Shown: positions 48,666 through 57,476 of the stretch, piece after piece | Layout of the letters: every line of letters starts with the position of its first letter | Position numbering within the stretch: position 1 is the first letter of the stretch | Assembly (NCBI GenBank): GCA_036501145.1 | Contig: DASYAV010000133.1 | Span: 124,001 to 188,000, forward strand | From: PALSA-505 sp036501145 | GTDB lineage: Bacteria > Actinomycetota > Actinomycetes > Streptosporangiales > Streptosporangiaceae | Length of the DNA stretch: 64,000 nt | Direction of reading: 5' to 3' | Made by a program: the position numbers and the translations under genes | Notes under the pieces: model-generated | The model's database searches: none | The model's input: the letters and a program-made list of their open reading frames with translations, nothing else | What the model was told of the DNA's origin: nothing

Positions 48666-51389
48666 GTGACCGCGGATGTGCCGCTGGTGCTGGCCCTGGA
48701 CGACCCGGCCGCCACGGTGGCCACGGCCGGCGGCAAGGGCGCCTCGCTGGCCCGGCTGGCCCGGGCCGGCCTGCCGGTGCCGCCCGGGTTTCACCTGACC
48801 ACGCGCGCCTACCTCGGCTACCTGGCGCAGGACGGCCTGCGCGAGCCGGTCGGTGCGGCGGTGTCCGCGGTGGATCCGGCCGACCCGGCCACGTTCGAGG
48901 TGGCGTCGCGGCGGATCACCGAACTGTTCGCCGCGGTGCCGCCGCAGGCCGAGGTCACCGCCGCCGTCGCGGAAGCTCTCGCCGGTCTGGCGCATGGCGC
49001 GGAGCCGGTCGCGGTGCGGTCCTCGGCGACCGTGGAGGACCTGGCCGGCGCGTCGTCGGCCGGCCAGTACGCCAGCTACCTGAACGTGCGCGGCACGGAC
49101 GAGGTGACCGCCGCGGTGCGGCGCTGCTGGGCGTCGCTCTGGACGCCGTGGGCGATCGGTTACCGGGCCCGGCACGGCCCGCTGGCTGGCGTGGCCGGCC
49201 CCGGCGCGATGAGCACCGGCGCGGGAGGCCCGGCCGCGGTGAGCATGGCCGTCGTGGTGCAGCGGTTCGTGCCCGCCGACGCCGCGGGCGTGCTGTTCAC
49301 CGTGGACCCGGTGACCGGCCGCCGGGACCGGGTGGTGATCAACGCGAACTGGGGCCTGGGTGAGTCGGTCGCCAGCGGCCAGGCCACCCCGGACACGGTC
49401 ACCGTGGACCGGGCCAGCGGCGCCGTCACCGGCTGCGAGCTGGGCGGCAAGGAGGTGATGACGGTGCCGGACGGGTCCGGCACCCGCGAGCAGCCGACCC
49501 CGGACGGCCAGCGTGCGGCCGCGGTGCTGACCGACGCGCAGGCCGGCGAGCTGGCCCGCGCCGGGCTGGCCATCGAGGACCTGTTCGGCCAGCCGGTCGA
49601 CGTCGAGTGGGCCAGGGCCGGCGATGATCTGTTCGTCGTGCAGGCCAGGCCGGTCACCAGGCAGCCCGCCAGCCCGTCCGGTACCGTCCCGGCTGGCGAG
49701 GAGTGGAACGACAGCCTCGGCGGGGACTGGCTATGGACCAACACCAACCTCGGTGAGGCCATCCCAGACGTGATGACCCCGGTGACCTGGTCATTCGTTG
49801 AGCTGTTCATGGCGCGGGCCATCTCGCCGCCGCACGTGCCCGGCTACCGCGGCTTCGGCCGGATCGGCGGCCGGTTCTACGTGAATCTCAGCATGTCCGT
49901 CGCGATCTCCGGCGCGGCGGGGGTCTCCGGCAAGCGGTTCCTCGCGCTGACCGAGCCGGTCTTCGGCAAGCTGCCGCCCGGCGTGCCGGTGCCGCGGGCC
50001 CGGGTGCCGCGGTGGACCGTACTGCGGATGATGATCAGCCTGACGATCGCGAACACCCGGCGGCTCCGGGCCGCCGCCAAGCGGATGCCGGAGTTCCTGG
50101 CCGGCTCGCCCGGCCGGTGCGACCGGCTGCGGGCCGACATCGCCGCGGCCGCCGGCCCCGGCGCGCTGGTCATGCTCTGGCGTGACCAGGTCCAGCCGCT
50201 GTACCTCGAGGCCTCCGACATGCTCTCCGCGGCGGGCGCGGGCAGCCAGGCCCTGGTGCTGGTGACCGCGCCCCGGCGGCTGGCCGCGCGGGTCGGCCGG
50301 GACGACGCGGCCCTGCTGCTGTCCGGGCAGCAGGACGGCGCGGCCGAGCTGGCCAGCCTCGGCCCGGCGCTCGGCCTGGCCCGGCTGGCCCGCGGCGAGA
50401 TCGACCAGGCGGAGTTCATCCGCCGGTACGGCCACCGCAGCCCGCACGAGATCGAGATGTCGGTGGCCCGCCCGGCCGAGGATTCCGGCTGGATCGACCG
50501 GCAGCTCGCCGCGGTGGCCGGCGCGCCGGCGGCCGCGGACGCCCTGCTGGCCAGGCAGCAGGAGGCCCGCGCGGCGGCCTGGCAGCGGCTGGCGGGCCAG
50601 AACCCGAAGAAGGTGGCCAGGGCCCGGACACTGGCCAGGCGCTGGTCGGCAGCGGCCCGGGCCCGGGAGGCGGCCAGGAGCGAGCTGGTGCGGGCGATGT
50701 GGGTGCTGCGCGCCTGGGTGCTGCGGGCGGGCGAGCTGACCGGCCGCGGGGACGGCATGTTCTTCCTCGGCTGGCCGGAGATCCTGGCCGTGCTCGGCGG
50801 GGACACCGGGCCGCTGGCGGCGGTGCCGGCCCGCCGTGAGGCCTACCGGACCTACCGGGCGCTGCCGCCCTATCCCGCGCTGATCCGCGGGCGGTTCGAT
50901 CCGGTCCGCTGGGCCGCGGACCCGCGCCGCCGCACCGACTACTACGCCGAGCACGATTCCGCTGGCCCCAGCAGCAGCCAGCACAGCACGGGCCGGCACA
51001 GCACCGGCCGGCACAGCACCGGCCGGCCTGGTCCCGGGGAGCCAGGGGCGGTGCCGTCCGGCGGCACGGTCACCGGGTTCCCCGGGGCGGCCGGCGTGGT
51101 CGAGGGTGTGGCCAGGGTGCTGACCGCCGCCGAGGACGCCGGCCAGCTCGGCGATGGCGAGATCCTGGTGACCACGACGACCAACGTCGGCTGGACGCCG
51201 GTGTTCCCGAGGGCCGCGGCGGTGGTGACCGACGTGGGCGCGCCGCTGTCGCACGCCGCCATCGTGGCCCGCGAGCTGGGTATCCCCGCCGTGGTCGGCT
51301 GCGTCGACGCGACCATGCGGCTGCACACCGGCGACCGGGTCCGGGTGGACGGTGGCCAGGGCACCGTGCGGGTGCTGCGGCGGGCCTGA
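48666..51389 (+). CDS. PEP-utilising enzyme with rifampin-phosphotransferase layout
   Basis: 907 residues: ATP-grasp-type PEP-synthase N-domain (GGKGASLARLARAGLPVPPGF; VRSSATVEDLAGASSAGQY; MAVVVQRFVPADAAGVLFT), a helical middle region of about 400 residues, and a swivelling phosphohistidine domain at the extreme C-terminus with His863 in GAPLSHAAIVAREL. The PEP-binding barrel of true PEP synthase is absent. This order is that of rifampin phosphotransferase, which inactivates rifamycins; whether this protein binds rifampin or another small molecule is unknown. GTG 48666 follows GAGGAGG. A linker holds three HSTGR repeats. Confidence 0.8.
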   Translation: MTADVPLVLALDDPAATVATAGGKGASLARLARAGLPVPPGFHLTTRAYLGYLAQDGLREPVGAAVSAVDPADPATFEVASRRITELFAAVPPQAEVTAAVAEALAGLAHGAEPVAVRSSATVEDLAGASSAGQYASYLNVRGTDEVTAAVRRCWASLWTPWAIGYRARHGPLAGVAGPGAMSTGAGGPAAVSMAVVVQRFVPADAAGVLFTVDPVTGRRDRVVINANWGLGESVASGQATPDTVTVDRASGAVTGCELGGKEVMTVPDGSGTREQPTPDGQRAAAVLTDAQAGELARAGLAIEDLFGQPVDVEWARAGDDLFVVQARPVTRQPASPSGTVPAGEEWNDSLGGDWLWTNTNLGEAIPDVMTPVTWSFVELFMARAISPPHVPGYRGFGRIGGRFYVNLSMSVAISGAAGVSGKRFLALTEPVFGKLPPGVPVPRARVPRWTVLRMMISLTIANTRRLRAAAKRMPEFLAGSPGRCDRLRADIAAAAGPGALVMLWRDQVQPLYLEASDMLSAAGAGSQALVLVTAPRRLAARVGRDDAALLLSGQQDGAAELASLGPALGLARLARGEIDQAEFIRRYGHRSPHEIEMSVARPAEDSGWIDRQLAAVAGAPAAADALLARQQEARAAAWQRLAGQNPKKVARARTLARRWSAAARAREAARSELVRAMWVLRAWVLRAGELTGRGDGMFFLGWPEILAVLGGDTGPLAAVPARREAYRTYRALPPYPALIRGRFDPVRWAADPRRRTDYYAEHDSAGPSSSQHSTGRHSTGRHSTGRPGPGEPGAVPSGGTVTGFPGAAGVVEGVARVLTAAEDAGQLGDGEILVTTTTNVGWTPVFPRAAAVVTDVGAPLSHAAIVARELGIPAVVGCVDATMRLHTGDRVRVDGGQGTVRVLRRA
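50982..51026 (+). repeat. Three 15-bp repeats in the PEP-utilising gene
   Basis: Three tandem 15-bp units (CACAGCACCGGCCGG type) code for HSTGR three times in the linker before the phosphohistidine domain. Confidence 0.9.
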
Positions 51390-51434
51390 GGGTGCCGGTG
51401 CCCGCGGGTGGCCGACTGCGGTAAGAAAGTCAGC

Positions 51435-52283
51435 ATGACTGCGGCATCGGGTGAGCTCAGCGGGCGCACGTTCCTGGTCACCGGGGGCAATACCGGCATC
51501 GGCCGGGCCACCGTGGCCGTCCTGGCCGGCCGGGGCGGCAGGGTGTTCCTGGCCTGCCGGTCGGCGGATAAGGGCCGCGCTGCGGCGGCGGACATCGCGG
51601 CCGCCACCGGCAACGACGCGGTCACGTTCCTGCCGCTCGACCTGGCCGATCTGGCCTCGGTGCGCAGCTGCGCCGAGCAGTTCCTGGCCCGGGACGAGCC
51701 GCTGCACGTGCTGATCAACAACGCCGGGGTGGCCGGCCGGCGCGGCGTCACCGCCGACGGCTACGAGCTGGCGTTCGGCGTCAACCACCTGGGGCACTTC
51801 GCGCTCACCACGGCGCTGCTCGGCCGGCTCGCCGACAGCGCCGCGGCCCGGGTGGTCACGGTGGCCAGCGACGCCCACACGCAGGCCCGCGGTGTGGACT
51901 TCGAGGCGATGCGGCGGCCCACGGCCAGCTTCACCGGCATGCCGGAGTACGCGGTGTCCAAGCTGTGCAATGTGCTGTTCTCGGCCGAGCTCGCCCGGCG
52001 CGTGCGCGATCAGGGCATCACCAGCTATTCGCTGCACCCTGGCGTGGTCGCCTCCGACATCTGGCGGCGGGTGCCGTGGCCGGTCCGCCCGCTGATCAAG
52101 CTCCGGATGATCTCACCCGAGGAAGGGGCCAGGACCACGCTGCACTGCGCGGCCTCGGCCGGCGCCGCGGCGGAGACCGGCCTCTACTACGAGAAGTCCC
52201 GGCCGCGCGAGCCCGGCCGGGCCGCCACCCCGGAGCTGGCCAGCGAGCTGTGGGAGCGCAGCACAGCCTGGCTCGGCGGCTAA
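51435..52283 (+). CDS. SDR, retinol-dehydrogenase-like
   Basis: A 282-residue SDR of the WWOX/retinol-dehydrogenase-like group: TGGNTGIGRATV, NNAGVAGRRGVTADGYELAF, VNHLGHFALTTAL and catalytic YAVSKLCN. The CRSADKGR after the second strand suggests NADP(H). The start at ATG 51435 is preferred over an in-frame codon at 51408 because the protein then begins like its relatives, although the upstream AAGAAAG is weak. Substrate unknown. Confidence 0.87.
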   Translation: MTAASGELSGRTFLVTGGNTGIGRATVAVLAGRGGRVFLACRSADKGRAAAADIAAATGNDAVTFLPLDLADLASVRSCAEQFLARDEPLHVLINNAGVAGRRGVTADGYELAFGVNHLGHFALTTALLGRLADSAAARVVTVASDAHTQARGVDFEAMRRPTASFTGMPEYAVSKLCNVLFSAELARRVRDQGITSYSLHPGVVASDIWRRVPWPVRPLIKLRMISPEEGARTTLHCAASAGAAAETGLYYEKSRPREPGRAATPELASELWERSTAWLGG

Positions 52284-52321
52284 GCCGGGATGCCTGCCCC
52301 GGAAATCCACCACCCAGAGCA

Positions 52322-52369
52322 TTCCCTTAAGGAACTTGTACTGCTATCGTTAGTTCCCTAAGGAAACTT
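52322..52369. promoter_or_regulatory. Pair of palindromic TTCCYTAAGGAA sites upstream of the DUF899 gene
   Basis: TTCCCTTAAGGAACTT (52322-52337) and TTCCCTAAGGAAACTT (52354-52369) are nearly the same sequence 32 bp apart, three helical turns, and each is close to palindromic. A -10-like TATCGT (52345-52350) lies between them. They look like two operators of one repressor; no regulator gene is adjacent. Confidence 0.65.
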
Positions 52370-52394
52370 CACGGCACTTCGTGACGGGAGACTC

Positions 52395-53057
52395 ATGATG
52401 AGCAGGCCACCGGTCGTCTCGGAGCAGGAATGGCAGGCCGCCAGCGCGGCCCTGCTGGCCAAGGAGAAGCGGCTCACCCGCGAACTCGACGCGCTGGCCG
52501 CCGAACGGCGCAGGCTGCCGATGGTCGCGCTGGACACCGGCAAGTACCGGTTCACCGCGCCGGACGGCAGCGCCACCGGGCTGACCGGGCTGTTCGCAGG
52601 TCACCGGCAGCTGGTCATGTACCACTTCATGCTCGACCCGGGCCAGGACTGGCTGTGCCCCGGCTGCTGCACCTTCACCGACAACCTGGCCGAGCACTCG
52701 CAGGCCCATCTGAGTGCCCGGGACACCAGGCTAATCCTGATGGCCCGCGCGCCGCAGCAGGAGATCGGGCGGATCCGGGACCGGATGGGCTGGACCGTGC
52801 CGTGGTACTCCAGCTACGGAACCAGCTTCAACGACGACCTCGGCCTGCGGTACTTCGGGATCAGCGTGCTGCTGCGCGACGGCGATGAGGTGTTCCGCAG
52901 CTACTTCACCACCGCCCGCGGGGTGGACCGGCTCCGGCTCGACATGAACCTGCTGGATCTCACGCCCTACGGCCGCCAGGAGGAGTGGGAGGACTCCCCG
53001 GCCGGCTGGCCGCAGGACCCCACGATGAGCTGGCTCAAGCCGCGCGGCGAGTCCTGA
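52395..53057 (+). CDS. DUF899 thioredoxin-like protein
   Basis: 220 residues of DUF899, a thioredoxin-fold family: VSEQEWQAASAALLAKEK, the LTGLFAGHRQLVMYHFMLDP strand, WLCPGCCTFTDN with the putative redox cysteines, and MGWTVPWYSSYGTSFNDDLG. The usual family names it redox-active or dithiol-disulfide isomerase-like, without proof. Either of two adjacent ATGs (52395, 52398) follows GGGAG. Expression is probably controlled by the palindromic pair just upstream. Confidence 0.9.
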   Translation: MMSRPPVVSEQEWQAASAALLAKEKRLTRELDALAAERRRLPMVALDTGKYRFTAPDGSATGLTGLFAGHRQLVMYHFMLDPGQDWLCPGCCTFTDNLAEHSQAHLSARDTRLILMARAPQQEIGRIRDRMGWTVPWYSSYGTSFNDDLGLRYFGISVLLRDGDEVFRSYFTTARGVDRLRLDMNLLDLTPYGRQEEWEDSPAGWPQDPTMSWLKPRGES

Positions 53058-53183
53058 TCCTGAGCGGCCAGCCCAGGTATCAAAAGCGGGCAGAAGGGAA
53101 TGCTCGACGTGACGGGCGGCGGCATCGCGGCGGCGCCACACGGCCCGCGGCCAGCGGATCGCAACCTGTAGGGGGCGTTGGGC

Positions 53184-53585
53184 ATGCGGCTGATCCTCAA
53201 CCTGATCTGGCTGGTTCTCGCCGGTTTCTGGCTGGCCATCCTCTACGTGCTAGCCGGGCTGGTGGCCTTCGTCCTGATCATCACGATCCCGTTCGGGATC
53301 GCGTCCTTCCGGATCGCGGCCTTCGTGCTGTGGCCGTTCGGGCGGACGATCGAGCCCCGCCGCAACGCGGGCATCGCCTCGGCGATCGGGAACATCATCT
53401 GGATCATTGTGTTCGGCTGGTGGCTGGCGATCGGGCACCTGGTGAGCGGCATCGCGCTCTGCCTGACGATCATCGGCATCCCGCTCGGCCTCGCCGACTT
53501 CAAGATCATCCCGATCACGCTGGTACCGCTCGGAGTGCGCATCGTCCCGGTCGATCAAGGGCCGTTCGGCGGGCCCGCCCGCTAG
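53184..53585 (+). CDS. YccF-domain inner-membrane protein
   Basis: 133 residues with two YccF repeats: LILNLIWLVLAGFWLAILYVLAG then ITIPFGIASFRIAAFVLWPFGR, and a second copy IGNIIWIIVFGWWLAIGHLV with IIGIPLGLADFKI. Three to four membrane segments. Function unknown. ATG 53184 has GGGGG upstream; TTG 53178 is possible. Confidence 0.9.
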   Translation: MRLILNLIWLVLAGFWLAILYVLAGLVAFVLIITIPFGIASFRIAAFVLWPFGRTIEPRRNAGIASAIGNIIWIIVFGWWLAIGHLVSGIALCLTIIGIPLGLADFKIIPITLVPLGVRIVPVDQGPFGGPAR

Positions 53586-53750
53586 CCGAAGCGGCGGGCG
53601 CCGGGTAGCGCTGGCCGCCGTCCACGGCCAGGCTGGCGCTTGGTGACCCCCCGACGCCCGCGGCGACAGCAGCGGCACACGACCAGCTTCATAGGCTGGC
53701 CGGGCCCGGGCTGGCTTGCGCCGGCCGAGGGCGGCCGGCAAGGTCGTGCC

Positions 53751-54311
53751 GTGACGGTAATCGTGGTGACAGGCATCCAGGCGGCCGGCAAGTCGACCAT
53801 CGCACAGGCGCTGGCCGAGCGGCTGGATCGGTCGGTGCACCTGCGCGGGGACGTGTTCCGGCGGATGATCGTCAGCGGCCGGGCCGAGATGGGCCGGGCC
53901 GACCCGCCCGCCGAGGCTATCGCGCAGCTGCGGCTGCGGCACCGGCTCGCCGCGATGGCCGCCGATACCTACGCCGAGGCCGGGTTCACCGTCGTGCTGC
54001 AGGACATCATCATCGGCAACCACCTGGCCGACCTGACGGCGGCGGTTCGCTCCCGGCCGCTGTACGTCGTGGTCCTGGCGCCCCGGTCCGACGCGGTCCA
54101 GGCTCGCGACCAGGCCCGCCAGCTCGCCCGCGGCAAGGTAGCGTACAAGCCCGGCGATCAGAGCCCGGAAGAGCTCGACGCGGACTTCCGCCGCGAGACG
54201 CCGCGCATCGGCCTGTGGCTCGACACCTCCGCGCAGACCGCCACCGAGACCGTCGAGGAGATACTCGACCGGTTCCGGACCGAAGCGGAAGCCACGCACA
54301 CCCCCAGGTGA
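53751..54311 (+). CDS. P-loop kinase of the chloramphenicol-phosphotransferase type
   Basis: 186 residues from GTG 53751 (AAGG 8 nt upstream). Walker A GIQAAGKST (residues 8-16), then DVFRRMI, a helical lid and VVLAPRSDAVQARDQAR. The family contains chloramphenicol 3-O-phosphotransferase, zeta-toxin-like kinases and uncharacterised kinases. The substrate cannot be read; resistance is possible but unproved. Confidence 0.8.
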   Translation: MTVIVVTGIQAAGKSTIAQALAERLDRSVHLRGDVFRRMIVSGRAEMGRADPPAEAIAQLRLRHRLAAMAADTYAEAGFTVVLQDIIIGNHLADLTAAVRSRPLYVVVLAPRSDAVQARDQARQLARGKVAYKPGDQSPEELDADFRRETPRIGLWLDTSAQTATETVEEILDRFRTEAEATHTPR

Positions 54312-54385
54312 GCGCGTACCGGGGCACCGGCCAGCCAGATCGAAAATTCCTCTCCACAGCCCCTTATCAAACATACTTTTGTCAG

Positions 54386-54484
54386 AGGATCCGGCTGGCC
54401 GCCAACCCCGACGGCACCACCACCTCCACGCACCCCACCGGCCGCGTCCTGCACAGCCACCCCCCACCAGGCCAAGCCGCATAA
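54386..54484 (+). pseudogene. C-terminal scrap of a DUF222/HNH endonuclease
   Basis: The frame RIRLAANPDGTTTSTHPTGR ending HSHPPPGQAA is the typical last segment of actinobacterial DUF222/HNH proteins. Nothing of the HNH motif or DUF222 domain remains upstream, where a short AT-richer stretch begins. Confidence 0.65.
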
Positions 54485-54549
54485 CCGAGGCGCTCACCTA
54501 CCGAGGCCGCTCACCTGAGGAATCGTCAGGTCATGACGCCTGGCTGCGC

Positions 54550-54791
54550 GTTGCCCGACCGACTCGGCCAGGCTGGCCCGGTGACCCAGGACCCCCCGGC
54601 GACAGCAGGAAAGGACCACGTCCGCCACCTCGTCCGGCCGGCCCAGCCGCCCTGACGGGAGATGAGTGGGCGAGGAACCCGGCGAAGTCCTCGGGTTGTT
54701 CTGCTGGAAGCCCCCCAAAGCTACCGCCGGGAAACATGATCGAGCCCGGGCCGACCGCGTTCACCCGGATGCCTCCGGGCGCGACGGTAGC
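54550..54791 (-). pseudogene. Frameshifted SDR remnant
   Basis: The C-terminal third of an SDR is spread over three frames: ATVAPGGIRVNAVGPGSIMFPGG (54791 to about 54663), LPSGRLGRPDEVADVVLSC (to about 54602) and GGSWVTG (to about 54550). Frameshifts at each join and no N-terminal half show it is dead. Confidence 0.8.
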
Positions 54792-54876
54792 GCACGGCAC
54801 CCCGGGAGTGACTGGGCGCACCCGCCTGCGTGAGGCCCGGTTTGCGGCCGCGTGGGCGAATGGTACGGTCGGGCCT

Positions 54877-54995
54877 AGGTCATGAGCGCCAGCGTCAAGC
54901 CCCGGCTTGCTGGCCGGCAACCCTCCGACCGCGGTGGGGTGCCCCGGGTGAAGACCTGGCCTGGCACGCAGGGTGCCGGGCAAGCGCGGGCCTCA
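54877..54995 (+). promoter_or_regulatory. SAM-IV riboswitch
   Basis: The segment reads AGGTCATGAGCGCCAGCGTC, then CGGCTTGCTGGCCGGCAACC, CTCCGACCGCGGTGGGGTGC, and closes with GACCT pairing to AGGTC. A further hairpin GGCAC-GCAGG-GTGCC follows. This order of blocks is the SAM-IV aptamer known from actinomycetes, which binds S-adenosylmethionine and shuts off sulfur/methionine genes. A possible -10 TACGGT lies at 54863-54868. It controls the aminotransferase gene 44 nt downstream. Confidence 0.9.
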
Positions 54996-55038
54996 TCTGC
55001 AGCCTGGGGTCCACGACCCTGGGTGAGGAGATACGACC

Positions 55039-56418
55039 GTGACTTCGCTGACCGTAGCCCGGCCGTTTGGGGCGGGCCTGGCCGAGCGTGAACCGGCCGA
55101 GCGTGAGCCGGCCGAGCGTGAGCCGGCCGAGCGTGACCTGGACGAGCGTGAGCTGGCCGAGAGCGACCTGACCACCGCGGAGCATCCGCTGGCTGAGCTG
55201 GTGGGGGCGGGGCTGCGGCTGCCGGTGGCCGGCGGTGGCGAACTGCCGCTGGCCAACCTGGACATCGCGGCCACGGCGCCGTGCCTGGCCACGGTGCGGG
55301 ACGCCGTCGAGGAGATCCTGCCCTGGTCCGCCAGCGTGCACCGTGGGGCCGGCCGCCCCGCGCAGGTGTGCACGGCCGCCTACGAGCGGGCCCGCGCCAC
55401 CGTGCTGCGGTTCGCCGGTGCCGGGCCGGGCCACACCGCCGTGTTCACCCGCAACACCACCGACGCGGTCAACCTGCTGGCCCGGTGCCTGCCCGGCGGC
55501 ACCACGGTGATCGGCTTCGGCACCGACCACCACTCGGCGATGCTGCCGTGGCGGCGCACCGCGGGTGGCACCGTGCGCCGCCTGCCAGATCCGGCCAGCC
55601 CCGGCGACGCGGTGCGCGCGGTGGACGCCGCGCTGCACGCGGCGCCGGTCGGGCCGCGGCTGGTCTGCGTGACCGGCGCGTCCAATGTCACCGGGGAGCT
55701 GTGGCCGCTCGCCGAACTGGCCGCGGTCGCGCACGAGCACGGCGCCCGGATCGCGGTGGACGCCGCCCAGCTGGCCCCGCACCGGCCGCTCGGCATGGCC
55801 CGTCTCGGCCTGGACTACGTGGCGCTTTCCGGGCACAAGCTGTACGCGCCGTTCGGCAGCGGGGCGCTGATCGGCCGGTCGGACTGGCTGCGCGCGGCGC
55901 CGCCCTATCTGCCCGGCGGCGGCGCCGCCGGGCACGTCGGCGAGGACGGCGTGCAGTGGGCCGACGGGCCCGCCCGGCATGAGGGCGGCACACCCAACCT
56001 GATCGGCGCGGTCGCGCTGGCCGCCGCGTGCGAGACCCTCACCGGGATCGGGTGGGACCGGCTGCGCGATCACGAGGACCGGCTGCAGCGCGCGCTGCGC
56101 GACGGCCTGGCCGGCCTGCCCGGGCTGTCCGTGCTGCGGATGTGGGACGACAGCGCACCCCGGCTCGGCATCGTCAGCTTCACCGTCCGCGGGCTGCCCG
56201 CGGGGCAGATCGCGGCCAGCCTCGCCGACGAGCACGCCATCGCGGTCCGGCACGGCAAGTTCTGCGCCCACCCGCTGGTCCGGCGGCTGACCGGCGGCCA
56301 GGACGCGGTGCGGGCCAGCGTCGGCATCGGCAGCACGACCGGCCACGTCGGCCGGCTGGCCAGCGCGCTGCGCGGGATCGTGACCGCGCTCAGGGCAGGC
56401 GCAGCCGTTCATTATTAA
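55039..56418 (+). CDS. Class V aminotransferase/cysteine desulfurase-like enzyme
   Basis: 459 residues, PLP fold type I class V: Asp241 (AVDAAQLAPHRP) for the cofactor ring and Lys267 (LSGHKLYAPFG) for the Schiff base. It resembles selenocysteine lyase/cysteine-desulfurase-like proteins. Because a SAM-IV riboswitch precedes it, a role in sulfur or methionine supply is strongly suggested. GTG 55039 follows GAGGAGA. The N-terminal 45 residues are an acidic/basic repeat (AEREP units) outside the catalytic fold. Confidence 0.85.
   Translation: MTSLTVARPFGAGLAEREPAEREPAEREPAERDLDERELAESDLTTAEHPLAELVGAGLRLPVAGGGELPLANLDIAATAPCLATVRDAVEEILPWSASVHRGAGRPAQVCTAAYERARATVLRFAGAGPGHTAVFTRNTTDAVNLLARCLPGGTTVIGFGTDHHSAMLPWRRTAGGTVRRLPDPASPGDAVRAVDAALHAAPVGPRLVCVTGASNVTGELWPLAELAAVAHEHGARIAVDAAQLAPHRPLGMARLGLDYVALSGHKLYAPFGSGALIGRSDWLRAAPPYLPGGGAAGHVGEDGVQWADGPARHEGGTPNLIGAVALAAACETLTGIGWDRLRDHEDRLQRALRDGLAGLPGLSVLRMWDDSAPRLGIVSFTVRGLPAGQIAASLADEHAIAVRHGKFCAHPLVRRLTGGQDAVRASVGIGSTTGHVGRLASALRGIVTALRAGAAVHY
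55081..55170 (+). repeat. Six 15-bp repeats at the aminotransferase N-terminus
   Basis: Units of the type GCCGAGCGTGAGCCG, two of them identical, code for AEREP/AERDL repeats. They are in frame and precede the enzyme fold. Confidence 0.9.
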
Positions 56419-56433
56419 TCGCCGGATGGCGGG

Positions 56434-57357
56434 TCAGCCCTGCTCCGCACGCAGGAAGAGCCGCAGCGTGGGCTGGCCGAAGTACACGCTGAACGAGGCC
56501 CACGGGAAGTCGCCACCCTGCTCGTAGCCGCCGATGACGCCGATCACCGTGCCGGATCCGCTGTGGGAGTTGTAGTTGACGATCCATGGGCCGCCGCTGG
56601 TGCCGTCCCAGAACGCCCGGCAGAAGAACTTCATCTGGGTGGGGCGGAACTCGAAGCTGTGCGTGGCGCAGCCGATCGGCGTGTCCTGGGTGTTGTTGTA
56701 GCCGATCACCTCGATCGGGTGCGCGTAGCCCTGGTCGATGCCGAGCCACAGGCCGCCGGTGACGGACTGGATCGGCCGGGTGGTGCCGGCCGGCGGGGAC
56801 ACGGCGAGGAAGGCGAAGTCGAGGTCCGGGTCGTGCGACTTCTGCCATCCCCTGGCCACCGTGATGCGCTGCACCGGCCAGGCGCCGTACGGCTGCTTGC
56901 CGTGGTGGTATCCGGGGACGAACTCGATGTTGCTGGCCGGCCCGCTGCCGTAGACGCAGTGTGCGGCGGTGAGGACCAGGTTCGCGGTGCGGCTGTTGAC
57001 CACGCTTGCGGTGCAGAAGTGCGCCTGCGTCCCGGTGGTGAAGAACAGCGCGCCGACGGTGGGCACGCCGCTGAACTTCACCGGGCTGGGGGCTCCGGGC
57101 GGGGCGCCCGCAGGCCCGGCGCGCAGCGCCTGCGGCGCCGGCAGCGCGGTGGCAGAGGCCATCCGCGACCGGGTCCAGTAGTCCCGGGTGGCGTGCTGGC
57201 CGCCCCGGCTGACCTGGAGCACGACCGCGGCTCCGGGATGCGGGCCGGTGGCGGCCGTGCTGGCGGCGGTGCTGGTCGCGGCCGTGGCGACGGCGGCGGC
57301 CAGGGTGAACGCGGCGGCGGCCGCGCGGCGGGATGCAGAACCGGCCCGGATACCCAT
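56434..57357 (-). CDS. Secreted trypsin-like serine protease
   Basis: A 307-residue exported protein: signal peptide (residues 1-33), propeptide-like region, then a chymotrypsin-fold domain with His133 (LTAAHC), Asp180 (DPDLDFAFL) and Ser254 (GTSGGPW). The substrate specificity pocket is not clear. ATG 57357 follows GGAGAA. It converges on the aminotransferase gene with 15 nt between stops. Confidence 0.9.
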   Translation of the reverse strand: MGIRAGSASRRAAAAAFTLAAAVATAATSTAASTAATGPHPGAAVVLQVSRGGQHATRDYWTRSRMASATALPAPQALRAGPAGAPPGAPSPVKFSGVPTVGALFFTTGTQAHFCTASVVNSRTANLVLTAAHCVYGSGPASNIEFVPGYHHGKQPYGAWPVQRITVARGWQKSHDPDLDFAFLAVSPPAGTTRPIQSVTGGLWLGIDQGYAHPIEVIGYNNTQDTPIGCATHSFEFRPTQMKFFCRAFWDGTSGGPWIVNYNSHSGSGTVIGVIGGYEQGGDFPWASFSVYFGQPTLRLFLRAEQG

Positions 57358-57476
57358 GTATGTTCTCCACGACGGGGCTTGTGTGGAATGTGATTCCACT
57401 CGCGGGTGGTCACCGCTGTCAAGGCGCCGGGCGGGAGGCTTGCGTGGAATCCCGGCCGGGCGCGGCTGGGGGTGCG

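Noticed and set aside
49791..52037. A 748-codon - strand frame
   Set aside because: It mirrors the PEP-utilising and SDR genes, whose motifs are unambiguous; low-complexity composition only.
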